From an uncultured delta proteobacterium (GTDB lineage Bacteria; Desulfobacterota; Desulfovibrionia; Desulfovibrionales; Desulfovibrionaceae), in assembly GCA_900079685.1 (NCBI GenBank), contig LT599019.1:1-53333 (forward strand): DNA of 53,333 nt, given 5' to 3'. A program made the position numbers and the translations under genes. This document shows, in pieces, positions 9,146 through 17,384 of the stretch. Numbering within the stretch: position 1 is the stretch's first letter; each line of letters begins with the position of its first letter. Below the pieces are notes generated by a model. It made no database searches and was not told the DNA's origin. It saw nothing but the letters and a program-made list of their open reading frames with translations.

Positions 9146-11277
9146 TTTTTTCCTCCGAAGTCAGGTTCGCCGTTCCCGGCCACCTGGTAGGTTTGTTTGC
9201 AGCCCGGATACCCGGAGCAGCCGAAGAAAGCGCCTTTGGCTCCTTGGCGTTCAATAAGCGGCTTACCGCACGTTTTGCAGGAATGCTTGGAGAGCACAGG
9301 CGCTTGCCGGGCTTTTCCCGGCTGGCCGTTATCGTCGGGCATGGTCGTTTTACAGGCCGGATACCCGGAACAGCCCCAAAACCACGTTCCGGGCTTTTTG
9401 CCTTTGCGCCGGTAAACCGCCGCACCACAATCAAAGCAGGAATGAGTGGGCGGGCCTCCGTTCCCCAAAATCGGGGCCAGCAGATCCGGCAGAATTTTCG
9501 TCTGCTCGACCATGAAGCCCGCCAGCGTTTCCTTGCCTTGGGCAATGGCTTCCAGCCTGCTTTCCCAGGAGGCGGTAGTCACCGGGTCTTTCAATGTGGC
9601 CGGCGTCAAGTCGATAATGTCCTGTCCGAGTTTTGTTGCCACAATGGCTTTTTTCTCGGTTATCAGGTACTGGCGCTGTTTCAGAGTTTCGATAACCCCG
9701 GCGCGGGTGGCTTCGGTACCGATTCCCTCATTTTCTTTGAGCACTGACTTTGCCGCAGCATCGGATACGAAGCGGTGGACGTTGGCCATAGCTTCAATGA
9801 GTGTCCCTTCGGTGAACCGGGAGGGGGGCGAGGTCTTTTTCTTCAAGGTCCGCACATCGCGGCAATGAACGCTTTCCCCCTTTTCCACCAAAGGCAGCGT
9901 CTGGTCCTGCTCCTGTTCGCCGTCCTGTGTGCCGGAACCATCGTTATCGCTGGCAATGACCGTCCACCCGGCCTCAAGGATGCGCCGCCCCCTGGCTTCC
10001 CAGCGTGTATGACCAATGGAGAGCACGATTTTTTGCGCCTCGTAGCGCATGGGCGGATAAAATTGCAGGCAATAGGCAGACACAATCAAGGAGTAGAGAG
10101 CATATTCCGTATTGGTGAGGCTCCCCGGCATTTCTCCGGTAGGAATAATGGCGTGATGGGCTGTGATTTTTTTGGTGTTCCAAGCTGCGCTCTTCAGCTT
10201 TGCGTCCGCCTTAAACGCGATGGACTCCAGGCCAACGAAGAGGGAAAGATTTGCAAGAATCATCTTCGCGGCATCAAACTGCTCTTCCGGAAGATAGCGG
10301 CAGTCCGAGCGCGGATAGGTGGTCAGCTTCTTCTCGTACAGGGATTGCGCGGTATCCAGAACTTGCTTGGCGCTCATGGAGAGTTTGGCGGACGCCTCTT
10401 TTTGCAGCGACGAAAGACAATGCGGGAGCGGCGCGGCCTTGCTCTTATTCTCCCGCACGGATTCGGTGATTACGCCGTTCGCGCCTTTCGAGCTTTCTGC
10501 CAGGGCATTGGCGATAGCGGCATCGGTCAGCCGCCCGCTCCCATCAAGCCCGGTTTGCGTGTCGCCGGGAATGAATACAGCCGCAAATTCATCCCCGGTC
10601 GCAGGAGCAAGATAGGCCCGCAACACAAAATAATCAGAGGAGACAAAAGACGCGATTTCCCTGTCACGGGCCACGACCAGGGCCAGAGTAGGCGTCTGGA
10701 CCCTGCCCACGGACAACACCTTGCTGTTCAGTCCGGTTTCCCGGCCCATGATGGTCATGGCTCTTGTGGCGTTCATGCCGATAAGCCAATCAGCTTGTTG
10801 CCGGGCGCGGGCGGCATCACGCAAAGGAGCCTTTGCCACATTATCCGTAATGCCCTTCAACGCTTTTTTCACGGAACAGTCATCCAGAGAGGCCAGCCAG
10901 ATACGGGACACCGGGCCTTTATAGGAAAAATGCTCCAGAACTTCGTCAACAAGAAGCTGGCCCTCACGATCCGGATCACCCGCGTTGACCACCGATTTGG
11001 CTTCTTTCAGGAGCTTGCCGATTATTTTGAGTTGTGCCGTCGCCTTGGGCTTTGCTTTGCTTCTCCACGTCTGCGGAATAATGGGTAGATGTTCACGCCG
11101 CCAGGAGGCGTATTCGGGTTTGTAATCCTCTGGATAGCAAGGCTCCAGCAGATGCCCGAAGCACCAGGTTACAACATCATTGCCGCAGCGGATGCAGCCG
11201 TTGTCTTTACGCCCGTTGCCGAGGCCGTCAGCGATGGCCCGGCCAAGGGAAGGTTTCTCCGCGATAAACAGTCTCAT
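9142..11277 (-). CDS. topB: DNA topoisomerase III (TraE/TopB type)
   Basis: This 711-residue type IA topoisomerase relaxes and decatenates DNA through a 5'-phosphotyrosine. The TOPRIM domain starts MRLFIAEKPSLGRAIADGL, with VVNAGDPDREGQLLVDEVLEHF holding the acidic metal site. The active tyrosine is Tyr321 in LTTYPRSDCRYLP. Two carboxy-terminal four-Cys zinc ribbons (CFDCG..CSGYPAC and CKTCG..CSGYPGC) bind DNA. TopB genes are common in IncP/IncI-type conjugative elements, where they help resolve transfer or replication intermediates. The gene overlaps its downstream neighbour by 4 bases. Confidence 0.95.
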   Translation of the reverse strand: MRLFIAEKPSLGRAIADGLGNGRKDNGCIRCGNDVVTWCFGHLLEPCYPEDYKPEYASWRREHLPIIPQTWRSKAKPKATAQLKIIGKLLKEAKSVVNAGDPDREGQLLVDEVLEHFSYKGPVSRIWLASLDDCSVKKALKGITDNVAKAPLRDAARARQQADWLIGMNATRAMTIMGRETGLNSKVLSVGRVQTPTLALVVARDREIASFVSSDYFVLRAYLAPATGDEFAAVFIPGDTQTGLDGSGRLTDAAIANALAESSKGANGVITESVRENKSKAAPLPHCLSSLQKEASAKLSMSAKQVLDTAQSLYEKKLTTYPRSDCRYLPEEQFDAAKMILANLSLFVGLESIAFKADAKLKSAAWNTKKITAHHAIIPTGEMPGSLTNTEYALYSLIVSAYCLQFYPPMRYEAQKIVLSIGHTRWEARGRRILEAGWTVIASDNDGSGTQDGEQEQDQTLPLVEKGESVHCRDVRTLKKKTSPPSRFTEGTLIEAMANVHRFVSDAAAKSVLKENEGIGTEATRAGVIETLKQRQYLITEKKAIVATKLGQDIIDLTPATLKDPVTTASWESRLEAIAQGKETLAGFMVEQTKILPDLLAPILGNGGPPTHSCFDCGAAVYRRKGKKPGTWFWGCSGYPACKTTMPDDNGQPGKARQAPVLSKHSCKTCGKPLIERQGAKGAFFGCSGYPGCKQTYQVAGNGEPDFGGKK

Positions 11278-11280
11278 AGC

Positions 11281-12672
11281 TTACGCCCTCATGCGCGGCG
11301 CAGGCGCGGTCTGTTGTTCCGGAGTACGGTGGGCAACCGATTCTGTACGGGATTTTTCTTCCAGTTCCATGTACAGCGTCTGCGAAAGCGTATCGCAGAG
11401 CGAAGCCAAGTCCCGCACGGCATTGGGGTCTTGCTTGAGCGCCATTTCCAGGAAATCAGGGTTCTGGAGCACCAGACGAGCCTTGGCAACCGGGTCGTCT
11501 GTTTCCTTAAAAGCGGCAATGGAATCAACCAGAGTAGGACGCTCGGAACGCGGTACGGCGGTTTGTGGAGCGATCTGTGGAAGGCTATGAAAATCAGCGC
11601 CGGTAGCGGCATCCCGCTCTTTTTGCATGTTCACCAGCTCCGGCCAAACTTCACTTTTCGGGAACCAGCGGGCGGACGGCTGCTCACCGGCTTCAAACTG
11701 GCGCATGGTGGTCAGCGCTCTGGCCGCTTCCGTCGCCGCCTGGAAAACTGCTTTGATATCCCCACCGGAAAACTTCTGATTCCAGTGTTCAATGTAGGCG
11801 GCGGAATTACTTTCCGGCATGGGCAGATTAAGCCGCGCTCCGGTCAACATGGAGAACATCTCTGCCCGCATTTCTTCAAAAGCATAGCCCTTGAGCGTCT
11901 GCGACTGTTTGTTCTGCCGATTTTCCCGCGATTCGTGCCCGGTGGCGTGGTAGAACTCGTGCAGTTTGGTAGCGTAGTATTCATCCGTGCCGGTGAAGCG
12001 TTCGGGGAACGGCATTTTTACAAGGTCGGCGGCATGGTTATAAGCTGCATCGCCGCCGTGATGCTCCACGGGAATGCCGGAACTGGCGATGAACTTCTCC
12101 ACAAATTCATTGCGTTCAATTTCCGTCATGGCATGAGCGGGCTGTTCCTTTTGCGGGAAGCCATCAACCTGTGAGGCATTGAACACGGTAAACGGGTAAA
12201 AAAGTGTTTTGCGCTGTATGTCGGGCGTTTCTTGCTCCTGTGCTTTTTGTTCCGCAAACTGCTTGATTTCTTCCTGAGAAAGAAATTTCCAACGCCCATC
12301 CTCTTCGACCGTGAAAACAATTTCTTCCGGACGCAGAAGTTTGACGCCTTTCTCCCCCTTGCGGATTTTCATATCCAGGTCCGGATTGTCTTTCTGAAGC
12401 TGCTGGAGTTGTTTGAACGTCATCCAGCGGTCATCTTTATAGCTCTGGACGATACTGGTCAGCATCAGGCGAACCATGTTCGCACCGCCGTATTCCCTGC
12501 CGGTAGTGGCGCAAAAGGGCATTCCCATCGGCGTGTCGGCGGTCCAGGGCTTTTTCCATTCGCCAGCCGTCTGCGCCAGGGAAAGCATGGTTTCGGCCAC
12601 GCCGTTGACAAATTCCTCCTGCACTTCCCGGCTGATCTGGAAACGGTTCTTTTTTTCCGGGGCTTGGCTCAT
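11281..12672 (-). CDS. ArdC-like antirestriction protein (ssDNA-binding domain plus zincin)
   Basis: The 463-residue protein has an amino-terminal ArdC-type domain (WKKPWTADTPMGMPFCATTGREYGGANMVRL, then WMTFKQLQQL and RKGEKG). A zinc-metallopeptidase-like centre follows with HEFYH near residue 237, HESR, and a downstream Glu in YAFEEMRAEM. ArdC proteins bind single-stranded DNA and shield the incoming element from restriction. The carboxy third (after about residue 330) is not one I recognise. The 4-base overlap with the small upstream gene marks an operon. Confidence 0.87.
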   Translation of the reverse strand: MSQAPEKKNRFQISREVQEEFVNGVAETMLSLAQTAGEWKKPWTADTPMGMPFCATTGREYGGANMVRLMLTSIVQSYKDDRWMTFKQLQQLQKDNPDLDMKIRKGEKGVKLLRPEEIVFTVEEDGRWKFLSQEEIKQFAEQKAQEQETPDIQRKTLFYPFTVFNASQVDGFPQKEQPAHAMTEIERNEFVEKFIASSGIPVEHHGGDAAYNHAADLVKMPFPERFTGTDEYYATKLHEFYHATGHESRENRQNKQSQTLKGYAFEEMRAEMFSMLTGARLNLPMPESNSAAYIEHWNQKFSGGDIKAVFQAATEAARALTTMRQFEAGEQPSARWFPKSEVWPELVNMQKERDAATGADFHSLPQIAPQTAVPRSERPTLVDSIAAFKETDDPVAKARLVLQNPDFLEMALKQDPNAVRDLASLCDTLSQTLYMELEEKSRTESVAHRTPEQQTAPAPRMRA

Positions 12673-12881
12673 GCTTCCTCCCGCCTCACGTCAACAATGA
12701 CGGTATCCGGCTCATCCTGCGGATTGATGAATCCAGCCGCGATCGCTTCCTCGCGATCCATAGTGAAGGCCCCGGCATCAAGCTGACGCTCTATGTCGGC
12801 CTGAGTGAGCGTGACGCGCTCTTTTTCTGCAAACCGGGCAGGGGCGTCAAAAAATCCATAACTATTGCGTTTCGTGGTCAT
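12669..12881 (-). CDS. Small acidic protein, function unknown
   Basis: The 70-residue product starts MTTKRNSYGFFDAPARF and ends VIVDVRREEA. AGGAGG stands 4 bases before the ATG, and the stop overlaps the ArdC start by 4 bases, so it is a real translated gene. No domain is recognised. Pairing with the antirestriction gene could mean a helper or regulator; that is inference. Confidence 0.65.
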   Translation of the reverse strand: MTTKRNSYGFFDAPARFAEKERVTLTQADIERQLDAGAFTMDREEAIAAGFINPQDEPDTVIVDVRREEA

Positions 12882-12914
12882 AAAACCTCCTGTGTGGATT
12901 ATGGGAAACGGCGC

Positions 12915-13187
12915 TCACCACCGGCACCGTTTCCGCCATTGAATTTCATTGCTCCGCGTTTCCCGGCGTCTGCCCAGGTAGGCCACCCGGAGAGCGCGGC
13001 AGCAGGCCAAAGGCGACATGCCGGTACGCTGGACCAGATACAAAATCAGCATTCCGCCTGCGGCGATTGCCGCCGTCCAGTAGGCCCAATGGAAAAGCCA
13101 CAGAGCCAGGGGGAAAATGGCGCGGGCATCCAGAATGAATATTTTTGGCGCAATGCCGGTATCCCGCCACAAAACTTCGCCAGCCAT
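12915..13187 (-). CDS. icmT: IcmT/TraK-like type IVB secretion protein
   Basis: The 90-residue protein begins MAGEVLWRDTGIAPKIFILDARAIFPLALWLFHW. Residues about 20-53 form two membrane segments, and GMSPLACCRALRVAYLGRRRE follows. The pattern LWRD, then F-DARA-FPL, then a basic tail matches IcmT of Legionella and TraK of plasmid R64. It is a small inner-membrane part of the secretion machine. AGGAGG lies 6 bases before the ATG. Confidence 0.85.
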   Translation of the reverse strand: MAGEVLWRDTGIAPKIFILDARAIFPLALWLFHWAYWTAAIAAGGMLILYLVQRTGMSPLACCRALRVAYLGRRRETRSNEIQWRKRCRW

Positions 13188-13220
13188 GACAAACCTCCTT
13201 GTATGAGCGTAGCGGCAGGC

Positions 13221-14159
13221 TCACGCCGCCAGACCACGCCGTGTTCTTTCCTGCTCCCAATAGTCGGGCCACAAAATGGATTTGAATAACGCCTTGTGAT
13301 TCACCCACCGGCAGTACAGGCGTTGCTTTATGGTCGGAGCCGTATCGTTGGTGAAATCCCTGTATGCCTGCGCGAATGGCGCAAGGCCCAGGCCGCGCAA
13401 GAACATGGTCCGCTCGTAGGCTTCATCCACGTCCGTCACCAGGACGTAGCAAAAATATTCTTTCGGCCTGGCTCCCGCAGCACGAAGAAGGTTCACGGCT
13501 CTTTCGACAACCGGCATCTGGCCCTTTTGGTCACAGGCCAGACGCAACGGCCTGAACCAGCCCAAAGAGGCCAGGCGACGGGCTATCGGCCCGTCAATGC
13601 GTCTGGCATCGAGACCCTGGTTGAAATCAACGCGCAGACCGAGCCGGGCCATTTTTTCGATTTGAGCAATACCGTGGTCGTGGGCCAACACATTGTTGTC
13701 CAGCAACACGACATGCCGGTGGCGGCAAAATTCCTCGACATCAGCATGGGCGCGGACTTCCCCCTCTTTCCGGGGAACGATGCACCAGGAGCAGTTGTTG
13801 GAGCAGCCTCGCGTTATGAAACCCAAACTGTATTCAGGCTCAGGGCGTTTCCGCCTGCTGTTTCGGCGCTCATGCACATGCCGGTAGATTGAATAATCAG
13901 GGCAGATATGTTCCACCGCATCGGGCAGAGTATTGAAAATGCCGTAGCCGGTGCCGGATTTGACCGCCCACGGCGGCAGGCTGGAATCTTCCGGCGTCCA
14001 CGAAAAGACTTTGCTGGAAAACACCTGGTCGTACTGCGCGGCCTCATCCGGCGCGTACCACACAACCTCATGCCCCTGTTGCCTGTGCCATGCTGCGATC
14101 TTCATCAAGGCCAAGTTGGGAAAATTGGTGTCGTCGGAATCATGCAGGGCAATCAGCAT
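13221..14159 (-). CDS. Radical SAM enzyme with an amino-terminal B12-binding-like domain, cargo in the transfer operon
   Basis: ATG 14159 (GGAGG 8 bases upstream) gives 312 residues. The amino part MLIALHDSDDTNFPNLALMK..GHEVVWYAP resembles the Rossmann-like domain of B12-binding radical SAM proteins. The 4Fe-4S ligands are C119, C123 and C126 in TRGCSNNCSWCIVPRKEGEV. LDARRIDGPIARRL and the basic carboxy end follow. The substrate is unknown. It overlaps the PAPS-reductase-like gene by 20 bases, so the two are coupled. Similar enzyme pairs are familiar from phages and mobile elements, which makes nucleic-acid modification an attractive but unproven role. Confidence 0.8.
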   Translation of the reverse strand: MLIALHDSDDTNFPNLALMKIAAWHRQQGHEVVWYAPDEAAQYDQVFSSKVFSWTPEDSSLPPWAVKSGTGYGIFNTLPDAVEHICPDYSIYRHVHERRNSRRKRPEPEYSLGFITRGCSNNCSWCIVPRKEGEVRAHADVEEFCRHRHVVLLDNNVLAHDHGIAQIEKMARLGLRVDFNQGLDARRIDGPIARRLASLGWFRPLRLACDQKGQMPVVERAVNLLRAAGARPKEYFCYVLVTDVDEAYERTMFLRGLGLAPFAQAYRDFTNDTAPTIKQRLYCRWVNHKALFKSILWPDYWEQERTRRGLAA

Positions 14160-14976
14160 CTTGCCCTCCGTCCGCGTCAGTATTGTTTTCTTCGCCTTTC
14201 GCATCTTCGGCGGCGAACCGCATTTCCAGAGCGGCCACGGACGGAGCGTGATTAAACCGCCGCCTTTTGTCGTCTTCCAAAAGCCAGGAATCCATTTCCA
14301 GCATCCGGCCCCAAAGGTCGGGAAAATACCGGCGAAGCGCTCGCAAATTATCCAATGATTGCAGCGGGCAACAAAAGCAACTCACCCGGTCGAAGAGCTT
14401 GTACAGACCGCCCCAGGTGAAACCGTACCCTTTACAGTATTCAAGAGCATCGGCCTCGGTAACGCCCCATTCAATCAGGGGATACCGCTGCACATGATAA
14501 GTGCTGTCTTTTTTGGTAGGCCCGTCCAGCCGTCCAAGCTCATCGGCGGCAAAGCCGACACATTGACGCAAAGGTAGGTCAAAACCGTCCCGATGCGTCA
14601 GCGCCCGCAGATGCGCCCGCAGCGCCTCCTGTTTGCGCCCCGTACACCAACGGATACGAGGTGAAGGCCAGTAGCGTCCAATTCTGTGAACATGACTCGT
14701 TCCCCGTTTGACAATCGGGAACTCCGAAAACATCCAATCGAAAGGCGTTTTGTCCGTGACAACGCCGACCGGAAGCCGGGGACGCAAGCGTGTAATCTTC
14801 CGTCCAATGAGCTGTTCCACTTGTTCCAGGTGTTCGTGCATCTGCGGAAACTCCCACCCGCCATCGAAAAAAACGATGTCGGCTATGGGTTCGCCGCGCT
14901 CCAAAAGCATGAGCAGCATGGCCGTGCTGTCCTTGCCTCCGGAAAAAGAAACCACATTCGCAATCTGGCCCATCAA
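14140..14976 (-). CDS. PAPS-reductase/ATP-pyrophosphatase-like enzyme
   Basis: The 278-residue protein carries the PP-loop SGGKDS at residues 12-17, which binds ATP or PAPS, then DIVFFDGGWEFPQMHEHL as in the PAPS-reductase fold. Cys pairs in RWCTGRKQEAL and VSCFCCPLQS could hold an iron-sulfur cluster or the reactive thiol. DndC/SspD (DNA phosphorothioation) and tRNA-thiolation enzymes share this core. Lack of other sulfur-assimilation genes nearby argues against simple sulfate reduction. It overlaps both neighbours (20 and 4 bases). Confidence 0.82.
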   Translation of the reverse strand: MMGQIANVVSFSGGKDSTAMLLMLLERGEPIADIVFFDGGWEFPQMHEHLEQVEQLIGRKITRLRPRLPVGVVTDKTPFDWMFSEFPIVKRGTSHVHRIGRYWPSPRIRWCTGRKQEALRAHLRALTHRDGFDLPLRQCVGFAADELGRLDGPTKKDSTYHVQRYPLIEWGVTEADALEYCKGYGFTWGGLYKLFDRVSCFCCPLQSLDNLRALRRYFPDLWGRMLEMDSWLLEDDKRRRFNHAPSVAALEMRFAAEDAKGEENNTDADGGQDADCPA

Positions 14977-15947
14977 AACAACCCCTGGTTGGCGGTGTCA
15001 CGATGGGGGGATACGATAGCGAACTTTGTTCCGTTCATTTCAAATTCTGATTCACCTCTGAGGTGTTTTCGTATGTCTATGTCAATTCCTTCTTTTATCC
15101 TCCTCTGATGCGCCTTTACCCAATGAAGAATTGGCCTTTTCCTTCCTGTAGTAGTCATGGGAAGCTTTCTTGCATAAAACAGACTTTTGATTTGCGATTC
15201 ATAGATGCCGAAAAGTGCTTTTGCTTCCCCCTCTTGCGCCATCACATTGAACATATTCACCCTGTCGCACCAATAAAACAGGGCAATCACTCCCCGCTCA
15301 CTCCAGTTTGAGAGGCCGGGAACGATGTTTCCGTCATGGCCATAATCTTTAACGCGGATGTCACGAAAACCATTCCAGACAACCCGGTTTATGTAGACGG
15401 GAATCGGTTCTCCTTCTTCCGAGAGAGCCAGCATCATTCTCCCAACGGCCATGCCATTGGAGCCGGGATAAAAATGAACCTGCTCAAAGAGATACTGATA
15501 TGAGCGGTCACAGAACCACCCTCTGGGTAATTGCGGCTTGCTTTTTCCCTTTGCTGGCAAGATGCGGCGCAAAACGGTCGTCCAGCCATATTCCCCGGTA
15601 TTACTGCTTTCTCTTGGATTTTTGCTTGAAAAAGCGGCATAGCTTGGAATCCCATCTACGTCAGGCTGTATGCCGAACCCCGCATAGTAAGCCCGGTCAT
15701 TCGGGGCAAAGTAACAACCAGTTTTTCTTAAAAGGGCTTGAGCTTCACCAAAAGGAATATGAAATTCTGGACAGTTTCTTTTGTCGTTGGCATGGCGCGT
15801 TGTTTCGTATTGCAGGATTAGTCCCTTTGCGACTGTTTCCTCAAAATCTTCCATTTCCCAAAATCCGGACGGCTCTATCTCGCTGTCCACCACAGGTTTT
15901 GCTTCCTCGGCTTCTTTCATAGCTAACATCTTAAAAACATTTCTCAT
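14973..15947 (-). CDS. 324-residue protein of unknown function, coupled to the PAPS-reductase-like and radical SAM genes
   Basis: I recognise no family. The protein is soluble, rich in aromatic residues (WNGFRDIRVKDYGHDGN, RGVIALFYWCDRVNMF), and has one basic stretch (RKRPILHWVKAHQRRIKEG) that could touch nucleic acid. Its ATG shares one base with the upstream stop (TAATG) and its stop overlaps the PAPS-type gene by 4 bases, so three or four proteins are translated together. It may be the substrate-recognition partner of the two redox/sulfur enzymes. That is inference from position only. Confidence 0.7.
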   Translation of the reverse strand: MRNVFKMLAMKEAEEAKPVVDSEIEPSGFWEMEDFEETVAKGLILQYETTRHANDKRNCPEFHIPFGEAQALLRKTGCYFAPNDRAYYAGFGIQPDVDGIPSYAAFSSKNPRESSNTGEYGWTTVLRRILPAKGKSKPQLPRGWFCDRSYQYLFEQVHFYPGSNGMAVGRMMLALSEEGEPIPVYINRVVWNGFRDIRVKDYGHDGNIVPGLSNWSERGVIALFYWCDRVNMFNVMAQEGEAKALFGIYESQIKSLFYARKLPMTTTGRKRPILHWVKAHQRRIKEGIDIDIRKHLRGESEFEMNGTKFAIVSPHRDTANQGLF

Positions 15948-16243
15948 TATAATTCCTCCAGCGGAGCGCCCATCAGAGGGTCAATCTCCAGATAAAAACT
16001 GTCGCTGCTGTCTCCCGTTTCCGCGCCGGTTTTCGGCTGCGGCAGACGCATATGCAGCCGGGCCATGCCCGTTTTCGGGTCAGGCAGCGGAAACGCTCTC
16101 AGGAGCAGATTGAAAGAGCCGTCTTTGTTTTGGAACGCCGCGCCCATTCTGAGCCATGCGGCCCTGGTTTCGCCGTCCTTGCTGTACTCGGTGATTGAAA
16201 ACACCTCGTAGTACGGTCTTTTTGTTTCTTGATGTTGGTCCAT
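15947..16243 (-). CDS. 98-residue protein overlapping the end of dotB, function unknown
   Basis: The likely start is ATG 16243 (MDQHQETKRPYYEVFSI), with AAAGGA 7 bases upstream. The protein looks like a small beta-rich domain (AAWLRMGAAFQNKDGSFNLLLRAFPL), like small proteins often found on integrative elements. It lies in a different frame from dotB, which runs 164 bases into it. Coding character in the overlap favours this gene, so the dotB tail is probably the accidental part. Confidence 0.65.
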   Translation of the reverse strand: MDQHQETKRPYYEVFSITEYSKDGETRAAWLRMGAAFQNKDGSFNLLLRAFPLPDPKTGMARLHMRLPQPKTGAETGDSSDSFYLEIDPLMGAPLEEL

Positions 16244-17381
16244 ACGATGATCCTTTTGTGTTTTTGCGTTCCGCCAAAATCGCCAGATACTTGTCCTTGC
16301 TGATTTTTCCGTCCGCATATGCATGTTCCGCCGCTTCTTGAATCCGCTGGCCGGATACGAGCAGAAGTTCCTCTGTTTTCTGAATCAGGCGTTCCGGAGG
16401 CGTATCGAGCAGCGTTTCCCGGATTTCCGGGGTGAAAGCCAGATATTCACGCAGGGCAACACGCCCGCTTTCATCCGGCAGAGGGAGAAGGCGTTGGGAG
16501 ATAATCAGCCGCAGGCTGGCCAAAAGCGTAGCCGTCACCTGGCGCTGCTCTTCATTGGGGAAGACGTTGATGATACGAGTGAGTGTTTCCGGAACGGAGC
16601 GGGTATGTACTGTGGAATAGGCGGCGACACCGATTTCCGCGCTTTCAATCATGCCCCGGAGCGTTTCAGGGTCGCGGCTTTCACCGATAAGCACCACGTC
16701 CGGAGCCGTGCGCGTGGAGTTGCGTGTGGCCGTCAGGAAGGACTGCAAATGTTCCGGAATGGTGCTTTGCGAAACTGGCCCACCCGGATTGGGAATGGCG
16801 TCAAAATCAAATTCAATGGGCGATTCATAAGTGCAGACGTGCCGCCCGCCTTTTTCGATGATGTGTCGCAAAATCGCGGCCAGCAGCGTTGATTTGCCGC
16901 TCCCCATGACGCCCGTAACCAACACCAGCCCGTTACCGGGTGTGGCATGGTCCAAAATCCCTTGCTCGACGTGCAAAGCATCCAAAAGGGGAGGCTCGGA
17001 CGGGATAGCCCGGAAAACAATTTTGACGCCTGTTGCGTAGCCGTCAGCGACCGGCGTGGCGTTGCCGCGATACCGGCGGCGCACACCCCGCGATTCCTCA
17101 ATCTGATGAGCGAAGTCGTAGTCGGATTGGCCGGATTTTATCAGCGCCGCAACAGAATTGTTCTTGGTCAGGCGTTCCAGACCGGCCAGCAACTCGTCAG
17201 CGGTAATCGGACGCTGCGTGACCGGACGCCATATCCCGTTCAAACGCATCCAGGCGGGGCTACCGGAACGCAGACACAAATCCGACATGCCGCAATGGGT
17301 CGCCCACAACAGCAGAGCGTTGATGTCTGAGTAATCCCACCGGATACGCGGCTCGTCCGGGAACATGCCGACCATTGCCAT
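16080..17381 (-). CDS. dotB: Secretion ATPase, DotB/TraJ (PilT-like) family
   Basis: DotB is the hexameric AAA+ ATPase that docks to DotO to energise type IVB secretion. The 433-residue frame has an amino domain (HCGMSDLCLRSGSPAWMRLNG), the Walker A loop GVMGSGKST, the Asp-box region PDVVLIGESRDPETLRGMIESAEIG, and the His box YSTVHTRS. Family members are about 375-385 residues. Here the last 50 or so residues are an out-of-frame reading of the next gene, with two serine codons (TCA TCG) where a stop may have been lost. An ATG two codons downstream (17375) is also possible. Confidence 0.92.
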   Translation of the reverse strand: MAMVGMFPDEPRIRWDYSDINALLLWATHCGMSDLCLRSGSPAWMRLNGIWRPVTQRPITADELLAGLERLTKNNSVAALIKSGQSDYDFAHQIEESRGVRRRYRGNATPVADGYATGVKIVFRAIPSEPPLLDALHVEQGILDHATPGNGLVLVTGVMGSGKSTLLAAILRHIIEKGGRHVCTYESPIEFDFDAIPNPGGPVSQSTIPEHLQSFLTATRNSTRTAPDVVLIGESRDPETLRGMIESAEIGVAAYSTVHTRSVPETLTRIINVFPNEEQRQVTATLLASLRLIISQRLLPLPDESGRVALREYLAFTPEIRETLLDTPPERLIQKTEELLLVSGQRIQEAAEHAYADGKISKDKYLAILAERKNTKGSSYGPTSRNKKTVLRGVFNHRVQQGRRNQGRMAQNGRGVPKQRRLFQSAPESVSAA

Positions 17382-17384
17382 AGC

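Noticed and set aside
9775-11088. 437-codon plus-strand frame opposite topB
   Set aside because: Antisense shadow of topoisomerase III; no domain of its own.
14140-14976. Dnd phosphorothioation system
   Set aside because: The PAPS-type enzyme resembles DndC only in its PP-loop core; no DndB, DndD, DndE or SspB/SspC-like genes are seen.
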